Below, one piece after another: positions 1-8,943 of a DNA stretch of 37,337 nt. This DNA comes from an uncultured Rickettsiales bacterium (lineage in GTDB: Bacteria; Pseudomonadota; Alphaproteobacteria; Rickettsiales; Rickettsiaceae), in the NCBI GenBank assembly GCA_903828265.1, contig CAIKLL010000138.1, positions 1-37,337 of the forward strand. The letters are read 5' to 3'. How positions within the stretch are numbered: position 1 is the first letter of the stretch; every line of letters starts with the position of its first letter. Position numbers and translations under genes: made by a program. Below the pieces are notes generated by a model. That model was not told the DNA's origin. It saw nothing but the letters and a program-made list of their open reading frames with translations, and did not search any database.

Positions 1-586
<586 letters not shown>

Positions 587-746
587 TTGTTAAAACTTGA
601 GATTACAAACGATGTATGCAGAGTTAAATCTGCACAAACAGTATCCACTCACGATATTAATTTATTTATCGCGGTGTAGTAATTAGTTTTTATTTTTTAT
701 TAACTTTTTAAACAGCTACAAACTTGCTCAAGCTTGCGTGAGGATT
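587..746 (-). other. 23S rRNA leader with processing-type hairpins
   Basis: This is the transcribed spacer between the predicted start (~740) and the mature 23S end. It holds two small hairpins: a perfect 6-bp stem TGCAGA/TCTGCA at 617-634, and a 7-bp stem with one G-U pair at about 650-673. Next to the mature end, the minus strand reads CTCAAGTTTTAACAAAG (about 586-602), which loosely resembles a boxA antitermination element. The processing and antitermination roles are inferred from position only. No gene is seen here. Confidence 0.4.
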
Positions 747-775
747 TTTATATAACTAATTAAAATAGCTGTCAA
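747..775 (-). promoter_or_regulatory. sigma-70-type promoter of the 23S rRNA gene
   Basis: On the minus strand there is a perfect -35 box TTGACA (770-775) and a -10 box TATAAA (747-752) separated by exactly 17 bases. Transcription should begin near 740, giving a leader of about 150 nt before the mature 23S 5' end. This is among the strongest promoters in the window and fits a 23S gene expressed independently of 16S. Confidence 0.85.
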
Positions 776-1001
776 CCGATATTTTAAAAAAATCGAGATT
801 TTTATTTAATTAACCGGAAAATTTCTAAGTTTAGCAGATCCAAAACGTCATAAATTACTGCTACAAATTTACGTAGTTTATTTACAACTAGGAAAGATTA
901 TATTTACAAAAAATAAATTACGTCCTTTGTTGTTGATATAGTTCACTTTAAAGTTGAATATGTAATCAATATAATATAGCTAAAGTAGGAGGTTTGCGAT
1001 T
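776..1001 (+). promoter_or_regulatory. AT-rich spacer with a possible promoter and strong RBS for the gene at 1002
   Basis: A -10 box TATAAT lies at 970-975, with a weak -35 TTTAAA at 947-952 (17-base spacing). Near the start codon there is a full Shine-Dalgarno AGGAGG in AAAGTAGGAGGTTTGCGATTATG, unusually strong for this window and fixing the start at 1002. The rest is AT-rich with no open frame. Confidence 0.4.
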
Positions 1002-2492
1002 ATGTCAAAAAATGATGATGATCCTATGAAGAAAATTCTTGAGCGTCGTAAATTCATTGATGATGAAAGAGAAGTAGAAGATGATGATCCGTTTCCCAAT
1101 ATCTCAGATAGGACAGAACAACCTTCTAAGGAAAAGGTAGTTCAGGAAAAAGTAACCTCACCTGTAAAAAAAGGACCGGACGTGCCTGATTTCAATCTTG
1201 GAGACGCATTACGGAAACAAATGGGTAATTTTAAAATCCCTCCCGTTCGCGAGAAACCCAAAACGGAATTAGATCTAGAAGATGCTTGGGCAGATGAACC
1301 GTTAGAAGAATCAAGACCCATAGTACAACGGGAAGAAGCACCCGTTAAAAAAGAACCCGGCAAAATCAATGTTACTGACGGCCGTTTTGATAACGTCGCA
1401 GGACTTTTTGGTGGAGGCAAGAAAAAAGAACAACCAAAAGTAGGAAAACTTAAAACCGAAGCTATAGAAGCATTAGCAAATGCTAAAGCAGAAGACGCGC
1501 GCCGAGCTGCAGAAAGAGAAGAATCACCCGGAGAATCAAGAATTTCTGTAACATCAGCAGAATTACAAAAAGGTTCAGACATACCTATACCTCCTGCTCC
1601 CCCACCAGCTCCGACTTTAGAAGAAAGAAGAACAACAGTAGCTATGGAGGAACCTTCTCTCCTTTCAGTAGAAAAAAGAAAAACAACTGTTAGTGACATA
1701 CCTGCTCCGACTTTAGAAGAAAGGGCAACTACAGAAAAGAATACGAGGTCTACAAAGTTTGAAGAGGTACTTAATAAAGCAGGAGTTGTATTGGGTCCTG
1801 GTGATCATACACTTATTACTGAAGCTTTTCATAAAGTTGGTATTATTGATAGAGTCCCTAAACGTGACAAACTATTATCAAAACAAATTGCTTTAACTGT
1901 GGAAACAGTTGTAAAAAACAACCCCAAATTACAACCTTTTGTAAGTGAAGTATGCGATGCTTTTGTTGATAAAGCAACGCAGGATGCAACACGTGCGGCT
2001 CTGAATGATAGATTTGGTCAAATAAAATCGGAATACCAAAAAGGTAATAAAGTGCCAGAAAAAAGTAATGAAGACCTGCGCATAGTAATAGAAGATTTAG
2101 AACAATTACAGCAAGAGGTATCAGATAAAATCGGCCCTAAAAATGCTAAAGAGCTTGTCAGTAAAATTGATAAGATAAAAGAAGATTACAATGCTAAGTC
2201 CGGAGAAGAACAAACTAAAACTCTATATAAGAATTTACAATCATTAAAAGATTGGTCTTCTGAAAAAGGAAAGGAAACAAACGATAAATCTACGTGGAAA
2301 AAAATAGGTACAGTCATTTCTTCTTGTATGTCTCTTGTTGCAGCAAAAATTGCAGGTAAAGAAGTTGAAACTATAAAAAACAACTTAGCGCAGGCAATGA
2401 AAGAGCTTAAAACTCAGGGTAAAAAAGAGGTAGTGGAAGGGTTATCAAAGATTAATACCAGGGCAGCTGAGAACCAACAAAGAGGTAGGTAA
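1002..2492 (+). CDS. Large charged hypothetical protein with a duplicated ~89-residue module
   Basis: I do not recognise a named family. The 496-residue product is hydrophilic and lysine/glutamate-rich, with no signal peptide or membrane segment. Residues 1-250 look disordered, with a proline-rich stretch near 195-240 holding two copies of PAPTLEER (about 202-209 and 234-241). Residues 252-340 form a more ordered module (KFEEVL to NDRFG) that recurs almost unchanged in the neighbouring gene (nt 3612-3875). Residues 360-490 are helical and coiled-coil-like. It ends in RGR, as does the downstream protein. The start is well supported by the AGGAGG ribosome site. A secreted-effector role is possible given the composition, but that is inference; the sequence shows no secretion signal. 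Confidence 0.85.
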   Translation: MSKNDDDPMKKILERRKFIDDEREVEDDDPFPNISDRTEQPSKEKVVQEKVTSPVKKGPDVPDFNLGDALRKQMGNFKIPPVREKPKTELDLEDAWADEPLEESRPIVQREEAPVKKEPGKINVTDGRFDNVAGLFGGGKKKEQPKVGKLKTEAIEALANAKAEDARRAAEREESPGESRISVTSAELQKGSDIPIPPAPPPAPTLEERRTTVAMEEPSLLSVEKRKTTVSDIPAPTLEERATTEKNTRSTKFEEVLNKAGVVLGPGDHTLITEAFHKVGIIDRVPKRDKLLSKQIALTVETVVKNNPKLQPFVSEVCDAFVDKATQDATRAALNDRFGQIKSEYQKGNKVPEKSNEDLRIVIEDLEQLQQEVSDKIGPKNAKELVSKIDKIKEDYNAKSGEEQTKTLYKNLQSLKDWSSEKGKETNDKSTWKKIGTVISSCMSLVAAKIAGKEVETIKNNLAQAMKELKTQGKKEVVEGLSKINTRAAENQQRGR

Positions 2493-2761
2493 AGGACCAT
2501 CCAAGTTGAATTTAGTTATTGGTAACAAAAGGAAAATAATATTTCTCCTCGTTGTCAGGAAGCTTTTGAACTCTATTAAAAATTATTAAGATATGAAAAA
2601 ATCGTTCACAGTTTTAGAAAACTTAAATAGCTCAACCTATGTACCACTTAACTTTATTAAAGTAACAGACTTTTTCCATAATCAGTTGAAAAGTTTGAAA
2701 AAGGGTAAAATAGTATAGCATTTGGATTAATTCTTCAACGAGAATAAAGGATATAAAATTT
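2493..2761 (+). other. Spacer between the two module-sharing genes
   Basis: This 269-base AT-rich spacer has no convincing promoter or terminator. A 41-codon open frame at 2593-2718 lacks a ribosome site and is not called a gene. A moderate AAAGGA about ten bases before 2762 serves as ribosome site for the next gene. Confidence 0.4.
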
Positions 2762-3244
2762 ATGAGTAAATACGTTTATGAGCAATTTGTAACTCCAGAT
2801 AAGCTCAAAGAAATAACTACAGATGCATCCGGAGTAAGAAAAGGTTTCTTCGGAGCTGCTAAACTTCAGTCACTAACCCCAGAAAAACGCCTTAACGCTT
2901 TATACTCGGCTATAAGAGATGTAGAAGGTAACGAGGAACATCCTATAGTTAAAGCATTAAAAAACTATATATTAGGTCAGGAACCATCTGCTAAAGAACA
3001 AGTCGAGGATGCACTAAAACAAGGAAAAGAAGCTTACGAAGCTAGTAAGGAACCAGCTAAAATTAATATAGAAAAAGGAATTAGTAAAGTTCAGCCAGTA
3101 GAGTTAAATAGTGACTTATCGAAATTAGAATCAGCCGTAATAGATGGTAGTTTAAAACCTAGCGAGAAAGGTCTTGTCTACCAACGTGTAGAACTTTCCC
3201 ATCAATTTGAGGGAGACTTACTTACAGCTTATATTAAAGGTTAA
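2762..3244 (+). CDS. N-terminal part of a split large hypothetical protein
   Basis: This frame encodes 160 residues, charged and without signal peptide. It starts with ATG behind AAAGGA. A segment at about residues 39-70 (TPEKRLNALYSAI...EGN...VKALKNYI) resembles one just after the break in the next frame (SRDEQANILYSAQIEGN...VIKALEKHLI), pointing to an internal repeat of about 35 residues. The frame ends at TAA in ATT AAA GGT TAA CCC. Skipping one base there gives ATT AAA GTT AAC CCA and leads directly into the 737-codon frame that follows. I read 2762-5420 as one gene of about 885 residues broken by a +1 shift; recent mutation, sequencing error or recoding are all possible. Function unknown. 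Confidence 0.65.
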   Translation: MSKYVYEQFVTPDKLKEITTDASGVRKGFFGAAKLQSLTPEKRLNALYSAIRDVEGNEEHPIVKALKNYILGQEPSAKEQVEDALKQGKEAYEASKEPAKINIEKGISKVQPVELNSDLSKLESAVIDGSLKPSEKGLVYQRVELSHQFEGDLLTAYIKG

Positions 3245-5420
3245 CCCATCAGGGTATGCGAGAGATTTGCTTTCTGAAAAAAGTAGAGATGAACAAGCTA
3301 ATATTTTATATTCAGCTCAAATTGAGGGGAACGATAATGTAATCAAAGCGCTGGAAAAACATTTAATTAAAGAAGGGATTTTTACTGAGGACCAGATAGT
3401 TAGTATAGCAAGGGCAGCAAATCTAGAAAAATTAAGGGTAGCTACAACAATTAAACGTGAAGAAGAAGAAATAGACAAAAGAATAGAATCTTCTGCTATA
3501 AAAAATAGCGAAGTAAGAGACCCCGCAGAATTGCAAATAGTTCCCTTTAACGTAGATAATCCAGAAAGGTCGCTTGTACTTGCTTCTAAGGTAGAAAATG
3601 GGAAAAAACTCACTTTTGATGAGATACTTAGTAAAACAGGAGTTGTATTGAATTCTAGTGATCAGGTGCTTATTACCGAAGCTTTTCATAAAGTTGGGAT
3701 CATTAACAGAGTTCCTAAACGGGGAGAACAATTATCGGGGCAAATTGCTTTAACTGTGGAAACAGTTGTAAAAAACAACCCCAAATTACAACCTTTTGTA
3801 ACCGAAATATGTGATGCTTTTGTTGATAAAGCAACGCAGGATGCAACCCGTACAGCTCTTAATGGTAAGTTTGATCCACTCAAATTACAATATCAACGGC
3901 AAAAGAAAACAGAAATAGAGGAAGAATTCCCTTCTCCAGATACCAGACCACGATCTAATGCTTTAACAGGACGCGATGACCCACGCGCTCCTAAAATAGA
4001 AGAAATTGAAGCCCGTGATAGTATATTTTTAGGAAGCACTACAGAGAAAGTCCCATCTAAGGTAACAGTACTATCTTCTAGTGAAGTCGACCCTATAACC
4101 GAAGCTATTCGTAAAGAGATTCTGGCCGAACAGCAAAAAGTAATAAAAGCTCAAATTGCTCTTATTGACGACTCTGTAGGTCGTATGAATCCTCAGGAAT
4201 TTAGAGAGTACTTAACCTCCGATAAAGGAAAAGAGGAAGCAGCTAAGGTTTTCGCTAAACCAGACATTCAAACAGCTCTTAATAAAATTGAAGTAGAAGG
4301 CTACAAAAAAGTTCATACCGAATTTAGTGAGAGTTTTAAAAATGTTAACTGGACTCCAGAGCAAATTACTGCGCCAGGCCAACCAAAAACAAAAACTTCT
4401 GAGATCACTAACGAAAACGGCATGGTGGTAGCTAAGATAAAGGAAACAACCCATGATATAGCCCCGCTGGCAGTAACGCTTGATAATGGAGATCAGGTTA
4501 ATGTTAAGAGTTACAGAACCATAGATTTCCCGACAAAACTAGAAACCGGAAAAGGGCCCCTTCACTTATCGATGGCGGTAAAAGACCAGAATGGTCGAAA
4601 TATTTCTGAAAAGGATGCTGTTTATTTTACCGCTCACTACGACGAACAAGGCAAGTTAACTGAAATAAGCTCGCCTATACCGGTTAAATTTATGGGTAAT
4701 GACGATAATGCAGTAGGTTATATAGAGCGCAACGGTAAAGTATATACTTTGCCAGTGACGAAGAAAACCTATAATGAAATGATGAAAGAGGTAGCTAAAA
4801 ATCAGGGAATGTCCGTAGATTTATCCCAAGAAGTAGCTAAAGAAACTCAAGACCTTGCTCTAACCAAGGAAAAAGCTAAGGTATCTCCAGCATTAGAAAG
4901 AGAGGAGGAAGCTGTACAGTCTAAGAAAAAAACAGAAAGATCTGAAGATTCAATAGCCTTACCAGAAGTTGAGGCTCCTCCTTTGAAAATAGTTCTTTCT
5001 ACAGGAATGACTACTCAGGAAAAAACTGCCGCAATCGACGATATGTTAAGAAACGTAAGCCCAGAGACGATAGTAGCAACTTTAAAAGACCAAGTAGCAA
5101 AAGGTGGAAGCGAAGCGGTTGGGTTAATAGTTGAAGCTACTAAAGGAGATAGAGTTGGAGACCATAGAGATGTTCCTAAATTAACAACCGAGCAATTTAG
5201 GGAAGTGTATGAAACCGGTATGAAAGCGGCTAAAGCCATTGCCGATGTTCCTGCGCCTTCGCAAAGTAGTAAAATGCAAAAACAGAAAATGGAAAATATA
5301 CATTCCGCTTGCAATAAACTCACTAAGCCAGCTAATGTTGACCTGGGAGACCATATGCAAGCTAAGGGATTACAACAGAGAAATTTTGAACTAAAAAACC
5401 TACCACCACGAGGTCGGTGA
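3207..5420 (+). CDS. Main part of the split large hypothetical protein, carrying the duplicated module
   Basis: This open frame overlaps the previous one by 38 bases. Its only upstream initiator is a TTG at 3207 with no ribosome site, so an independent start is doubtful; coding similarity picks up around 3240 as a continuation of the frame at 2762. Residues about 136-225 (nt 3612-3875) are the same module as in the gene at 1002: 61 consecutive bases are identical (1884-1944 and 3741-3801), plus another 35 just after. The middle (residues ~290-540) contains a beta-rich stretch with many Asp/Asn-Gly turns; the rest is charged and helical. The protein ends in RGR like its neighbour. No enzyme motif, signal peptide or membrane segment is seen. 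Function unknown. Confidence 0.75.
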   Translation: MRETYLQLILKVNPSGYARDLLSEKSRDEQANILYSAQIEGNDNVIKALEKHLIKEGIFTEDQIVSIARAANLEKLRVATTIKREEEEIDKRIESSAIKNSEVRDPAELQIVPFNVDNPERSLVLASKVENGKKLTFDEILSKTGVVLNSSDQVLITEAFHKVGIINRVPKRGEQLSGQIALTVETVVKNNPKLQPFVTEICDAFVDKATQDATRTALNGKFDPLKLQYQRQKKTEIEEEFPSPDTRPRSNALTGRDDPRAPKIEEIEARDSIFLGSTTEKVPSKVTVLSSSEVDPITEAIRKEILAEQQKVIKAQIALIDDSVGRMNPQEFREYLTSDKGKEEAAKVFAKPDIQTALNKIEVEGYKKVHTEFSESFKNVNWTPEQITAPGQPKTKTSEITNENGMVVAKIKETTHDIAPLAVTLDNGDQVNVKSYRTIDFPTKLETGKGPLHLSMAVKDQNGRNISEKDAVYFTAHYDEQGKLTEISSPIPVKFMGNDDNAVGYIERNGKVYTLPVTKKTYNEMMKEVAKNQGMSVDLSQEVAKETQDLALTKEKAKVSPALEREEEAVQSKKKTERSEDSIALPEVEAPPLKIVLSTGMTTQEKTAAIDDMLRNVSPETIVATLKDQVAKGGSEAVGLIVEATKGDRVGDHRDVPKLTTEQFREVYETGMKAAKAIADVPAPSQSSKMQKQKMENIHSACNKLTKPANVDLGDHMQAKGLQQRNFELKNLPPRGR

Positions 5421-5451
5421 AAAAATAGTTAATGGATTTATCTACTTATAA

Positions 5452-5501
5452 AAATATAGTAATTAGAATTATAGATTCACTTATCTCAAATTACTATATT
5501 T
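5452..5501. terminator. 13-bp inverted repeat in the convergent gap, possible bidirectional terminator
   Basis: AAATATAGTAATT (5452-5464) is repeated in inverted orientation as AATTACTATATTT (5489-5501), separated by 24 bases. It lies between two converging genes (stop at 5420 and stop at 5575). The stem is perfect but AT-only except for one pair, and the loop is long, so terminator function is uncertain. Confidence 0.35.
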
Positions 5502-5574
5502 CTATACGTTAAATTTATTGAATTTAGAATCTAACTTATGTGATAAAACACAAAAGAACAAAATGCTAAAACTA

Positions 5575-6105
5575 TTATTTATTCAACGAAGTCTCTTTTA
5601 CTTCCGTTGCAACAGATAAAGGGGACCTACCTTCAATTTTTACTTCAATCTCAAACTTATCTCCTACGTTTAAAGATTTCTTCAAATTAAAAAGCATGAT
5701 ATGAGTAGCTCCCGGCATAAGTTCTATAGAAGTTTTAGCTGGTACTACTATTTTGTCGATGGATGTCATCCTACTAACCCCTTTTTCATCTACAAAACTC
5801 TTGTGCAGTTCCACATTATTGGCAATCGTTGAAGCTGAAGCACCAATTATCACAATATCTTTATCAGTAGGATTACTAATTTTCATATAGGCTGCTGAAT
5901 TGTTATTTGGCGACATGGATTTTCTTGCCCATGCGTCAGTAATTGCAATTTCTTTAACCTCGTTTGGTGTAGAAGGAGATGAGGGCGCAGTTACGCCTGG
6001 ATTCTCTACATTAGCATTGGCAGTACTTTGCCCACTTGCCTCAGCATTAAAAACAGAAGAAATAATAACAGAAATCGCACTGACTGTAAGAATATTCTTT
6101 TTCAT
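5575..6105 (-). CDS. Periplasmic copper chaperone, PCu(A)C family
   Basis: Members of this family carry Cu(I) in the periplasm and help assemble the CuA site of cytochrome c oxidase. The 176-residue product has a signal peptide (residues 1-24, MKKNILTV then a hydrophobic stretch ending AEA). A Ser/Pro/Asn-rich linker (25-50) precedes the cupredoxin-like domain (~52-168). The family pattern H-x-x10-M-x21-H-x-M is met exactly by H101, M113, H135 and M137; the residue after the first His, often Met, is Lys here. It lies after prmC on the same strand with a 137-base gap and may have its own promoter. Confidence 0.88.
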   Translation of the reverse strand: MKKNILTVSAISVIISSVFNAEASGQSTANANVENPGVTAPSSPSTPNEVKEIAITDAWARKSMSPNNNSAAYMKISNPTDKDIVIIGASASTIANNVELHKSFVDEKGVSRMTSIDKIVVPAKTSIELMPGATHIMLFNLKKSLNVGDKFEIEVKIEGRSPLSVATEVKETSLNK

Positions 6106-6242
6106 ATAAACCCTTTGTTATATATCGTTAAATTGTGATGTTAATTCACTAAACCAAGTTTTACATACCACATCCTAAATATCAAGAACTCTTTGGCATT
6201 TAAGTATTATTTGCTTTCTCTATACGTATTTTTGATATAAAT

Positions 6243-7091
6243 TTAGATAAACCTGAACTCAATTACTCGGTCATGCCCTGACAAATCTTTGGAAATTACG
6301 ATTTCAGTAAATGGATACTTTTTTAGGATATTAATTACGTCTTCAGCTTGGTTAAAACCTATTTCTAAAAAAACTTTATTTTCATTTTTTAAAAAATTAT
6401 TTAACCCGAAAATTATTTTTCTATAATTAATTAAACCATTCTCCACAGCAAAAAGCGCATGTTCCGGTTCATATAAGATAGTTTCCTGGGCCATATATAT
6501 TTTATTATCTGGAGAAATGTATGGTGGATTGCTAATAATAAAATTAAACTTCTTATCAGATAAATTTGAATACCAATCACTTTTGATAAACTGGATTTGG
6601 GTAATAGCACCATGCAATTTAGCGTTTTCAGCAGCTAGGGCAAGTGCTTCATCCGATATATCAATAGCAACGATTTTAGCTTGGGGAATAAGAGTTGCAA
6701 GCGTAACAGCTATTGCACCGCTACCCGTACCAAGATCTAATATTGTAACTTCTTTATCGGCAAAGTTTTTTTGATACTCTAAAATCACTCTATCAATAAT
6801 CAATTCGGTTTCTGGTCTTGGGATCAGAACATGTTTATTTACTATAAAATCTCTACCATAAAACTCTTTCTTTCCTACTATATAAGCTATAGGTTCTAGC
6901 GCTTTCCGGCATTTTATATGCTCATAAAAGGCTTTTTCTTCCTCTTGTGAAATTGGTTCGTTGTATCTAATCAATAAGCCTTCCTGAGTTGTTTTTAATA
7001 TACTAGCGAGTAAAATCCTTGATTCTAATTGTTTTGACGTAAAATCTTCAAGTTCAAGTATTCCCCACGTTAAAGCTTCTTTTACTAACAT
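6243..7091 (-). CDS. prmC: Peptide chain release factor N5-glutamine methyltransferase PrmC (HemK)
   Basis: PrmC methylates the glutamine of the GGQ motif in release factors RF1 and RF2, using S-adenosylmethionine. The 282-residue length is usual. An N-terminal helical domain (1-85) is followed by a Rossmann methyltransferase domain with the SAM loop LDLGTGSG (118-125) and the hallmark NPPY motif at 188-191, which binds the target glutamine amide. It lies 41 bases after truA on the same strand, so the two are probably co-transcribed. The ribosome site is weak. Confidence 0.95.
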   Translation of the reverse strand: MLVKEALTWGILELEDFTSKQLESRILLASILKTTQEGLLIRYNEPISQEEEKAFYEHIKCRKALEPIAYIVGKKEFYGRDFIVNKHVLIPRPETELIIDRVILEYQKNFADKEVTILDLGTGSGAIAVTLATLIPQAKIVAIDISDEALALAAENAKLHGAITQIQFIKSDWYSNLSDKKFNFIISNPPYISPDNKIYMAQETILYEPEHALFAVENGLINYRKIIFGLNNFLKNENKVFLEIGFNQAEDVINILKKYPFTEIVISKDLSGHDRVIEFRFI

Positions 7092-7132
7092 AATTAATTA
7101 CTTTATAACCATCATTTTTGTATTTAACCCGC

Positions 7133-7909
7133 CTAATAATCAACTTTTAAAAAATACAATCCTTCGGCAGGAGCAGTAGGAGCCCCCTTTGACCTATTTC
7201 TCTGCTCCAGTATTTCTTTCATTTTTTCCGGTGGCCACATACCCTTTCCTACCTGAAGCAGATTACCAACTATATTCCGTACCATATGGTGAAGAAACGA
7301 AATAGCAGAAACATAAATTTCTATATTTTCCCCCTCTCGGATAATTTCTATATTTGAAATGGTTTTTATAGGTGAACTAGACTGGCACTGGGCTGCTCGA
7401 AAAGAACTAAAATCATGTTTACCTATTAAATATGATGCAGCCTTTCTCATCAATTCTACGTCGAGCGGTTCTCTTACCCAATATTGCAAACCGGCATTAA
7501 TAATATTAATCGACTGGCGGTTGATAATTTTATAGACATAATATCTTTGTTTAGCAGAGAACCGAGCATTAAAATCTTGATCTACTAGTCTACAATCTGT
7601 AACACCTACCTTATGAGGCCTACAAAAATGATTAATAGAATGCATTACTCTTCGCGGTTCATAAAAAGTAGCTAAATCAAAACTCGCTACCTGCCCGTAC
7701 GCATTTACGCCGGCATCTGTCCTGCCTGCCGCGGTGACTAAGACACTTTCCTTGCTAAATTTAAAAATTGCTTCTTCAATTAATTGTTGTAGTGACAAAG
7801 CCTCGGCTTGCCTTTGCCAACCACAAAAACCAGCACCTACATATTCAAGAGTAATTTTATATCTGAATTTATTGCCCGTAGGATACAAATTATTTTGTTT
7901 ATTATCCAT
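7133..7909 (-). CDS. truA: tRNA pseudouridine(38-40) synthase TruA
   Basis: TruA isomerises uridines 38, 39 and 40 in the anticodon arm of tRNAs. The 258-residue product shows the family start KITLEY (18-23), GWQRQ (30-34) and the catalytic motif GRTDAGV with nucleophile Asp65. Towards the end, the FLHHMVRNIVG segment is the conserved RNA-binding helix. The N-terminus is about ten residues longer than in many homologues, but no other ATG is available before KITLEY. It follows tsf by 88 bases and leads into prmC. Confidence 0.96.
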   Translation of the reverse strand: MDNKQNNLYPTGNKFRYKITLEYVGAGFCGWQRQAEALSLQQLIEEAIFKFSKESVLVTAAGRTDAGVNAYGQVASFDLATFYEPRRVMHSINHFCRPHKVGVTDCRLVDQDFNARFSAKQRYYVYKIINRQSINIINAGLQYWVREPLDVELMRKAASYLIGKHDFSSFRAAQCQSSSPIKTISNIEIIREGENIEIYVSAISFLHHMVRNIVGNLLQVGKGMWPPEKMKEILEQRNRSKGAPTAPAEGLYFLKVDY

Positions 7910-7940
7910 TATAAGCTATATGGTCTTATAAGACGAGATT

Positions 7941-7972
7941 GCTGAACTAGACTTATATAAATCTAGTTCAGC
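7941..7972 (-). terminator. Perfect 11-bp hairpin between tsf and truA
   Basis: GCTGAACTAGA (7941-7951) and TCTAGTTCAGC (7962-7972) form a perfect 11-bp stem with a 10-base loop. It sits just after tsf. On the minus strand no T-run follows, so it is not a classical intrinsic terminator for tsf; it could be a processing or stabilising hairpin in a tsf-truA transcript. A palindrome TCTTATAAGA lies next to it at 7924-7933. Confidence 0.45.
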
Positions 7973-7997
7973 TTTATATTGGAATTACTTTATCTAC

Positions 7998-8915
7998 CTA
8001 ACTTTTTGCTACAGCTGCTACTTCATCAGCAAAGTTGGTAACTTCTTTTTCAATACCTTCACCAAGTTCAAATCGTGCATAATTTGTAAGCACAACAGTT
8101 GTACCAAGTTCCCGAGCAACATTTGAAACTACTTCAGAAATTTTTGATTTACCATCAACAACAAAAACCTGATCGAGCAAAACTATTTCTTCTAAAAATT
8201 TACGAATTCTACCTTCGATCATTTTTTCAATTATGTTATCCGGTTTTCCTGAAGCTCTGGATTGCTCGGTAAATATATCCTTTTCCCTTTGGATTAAGGC
8301 AGGGTCTACAGATTCTTTATTTAAACATACCGGCCTTGCTGCTGCTATGTGCATTGCTATTTGCTTGCCAAGAGCCGTCAATTTATCCTTATCACCTGTC
8401 GACTCTAAGGCTACCAATACCGAAATTTTCCCCATACCTTCTGCAGTAGCATTATGTACGTAAGAAGCAATGACCCCATCTTTTACTTTAAGTGTTTGCA
8501 TACGACGCAAAGTAAGGTTTTCACCAATAGTTGCAATATTTTCTACTATTAGGTCTTCTACAGTTTTACCGTTTTCAATAATTGTAGATTTTAATTGTTC
8601 AATATTAGAGCAATTAATTGCCTTCTGAGCAATTTTTTCAACTAAATTCTGGAAGGTTTTATTTCGTGAAACAAAGTCTGTTTCAGAATTAACTTCAATT
8701 ACTGCAGCCATATTTCCACTTACTTCTAAAGCTGTTAAACCTTCCGAGGCTACTCTACCAGCTTTTTTAGCTGCTGCAGCTAAACCCTTAGTTCTAAGCC
8801 AATCGATAGCGGCTTCAAAATCTCCTGATGTTTCAACTAGGGCTTTTTTGCAGTCCATCATCCCTGCGCCTGTTTTCTCTCTCAAATCTTTTACTAATGA
8901 TGCTGATACACTCAT
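7998..8915 (-). CDS. tsf: Translation elongation factor Ts
   Basis: EF-Ts is the nucleotide exchange factor that recharges EF-Tu with GTP. The 305-residue product begins with the N-terminal UBA-like module ([19 protein letters not shown], about 9-27), followed by the TDFV motif in [10 protein letters not shown] near residue 80, which inserts into EF-Tu. A typical C-terminal module is present. The start ATG has AGAGGAA upstream. The gene follows rpsB by 28 bases, the standard rpsB-tsf operon. Confidence 0.98.
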   Translation of the reverse strand: MSVSASLVKDLREKTGAGMMDCKKALVETSGDFEAAIDWLRTKGLAAAAKKAGRVASEGLTALEVSGNMAAVIEVNSETDFVSRNKTFQNLVEKIAQKAINCSNIEQLKSTIIENGKTVEDLIVENIATIGENLTLRRMQTLKVKDGVIASYVHNATAEGMGKISVLVALESTGDKDKLTALGKQIAMHIAAARPVCLNKESVDPALIQREKDIFTEQSRASGKPDNIIEKMIEGRIRKFLEEIVLLDQVFVVDGKSKISEVVSNVARELGTTVVLTNYARFELGEGIEKEVTNFADEVAAVAKS

Positions 8916-8943
8916 TATATTCCTCTCGAAAAATATTTAAAAA

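Noticed and set aside
1142-1699. 185-codon minus-strand open frame
   Set aside because: Antisense to the well-supported gene at 1002 and low-complexity (Ser-rich mirror of a Lys/Glu-rich frame); no ribosome site.
2593-2718. 41-codon frame starting MKKSFTVLENLN
   Set aside because: No ribosome site or promoter and nothing recognisable; length is expected by chance in such a spacer.
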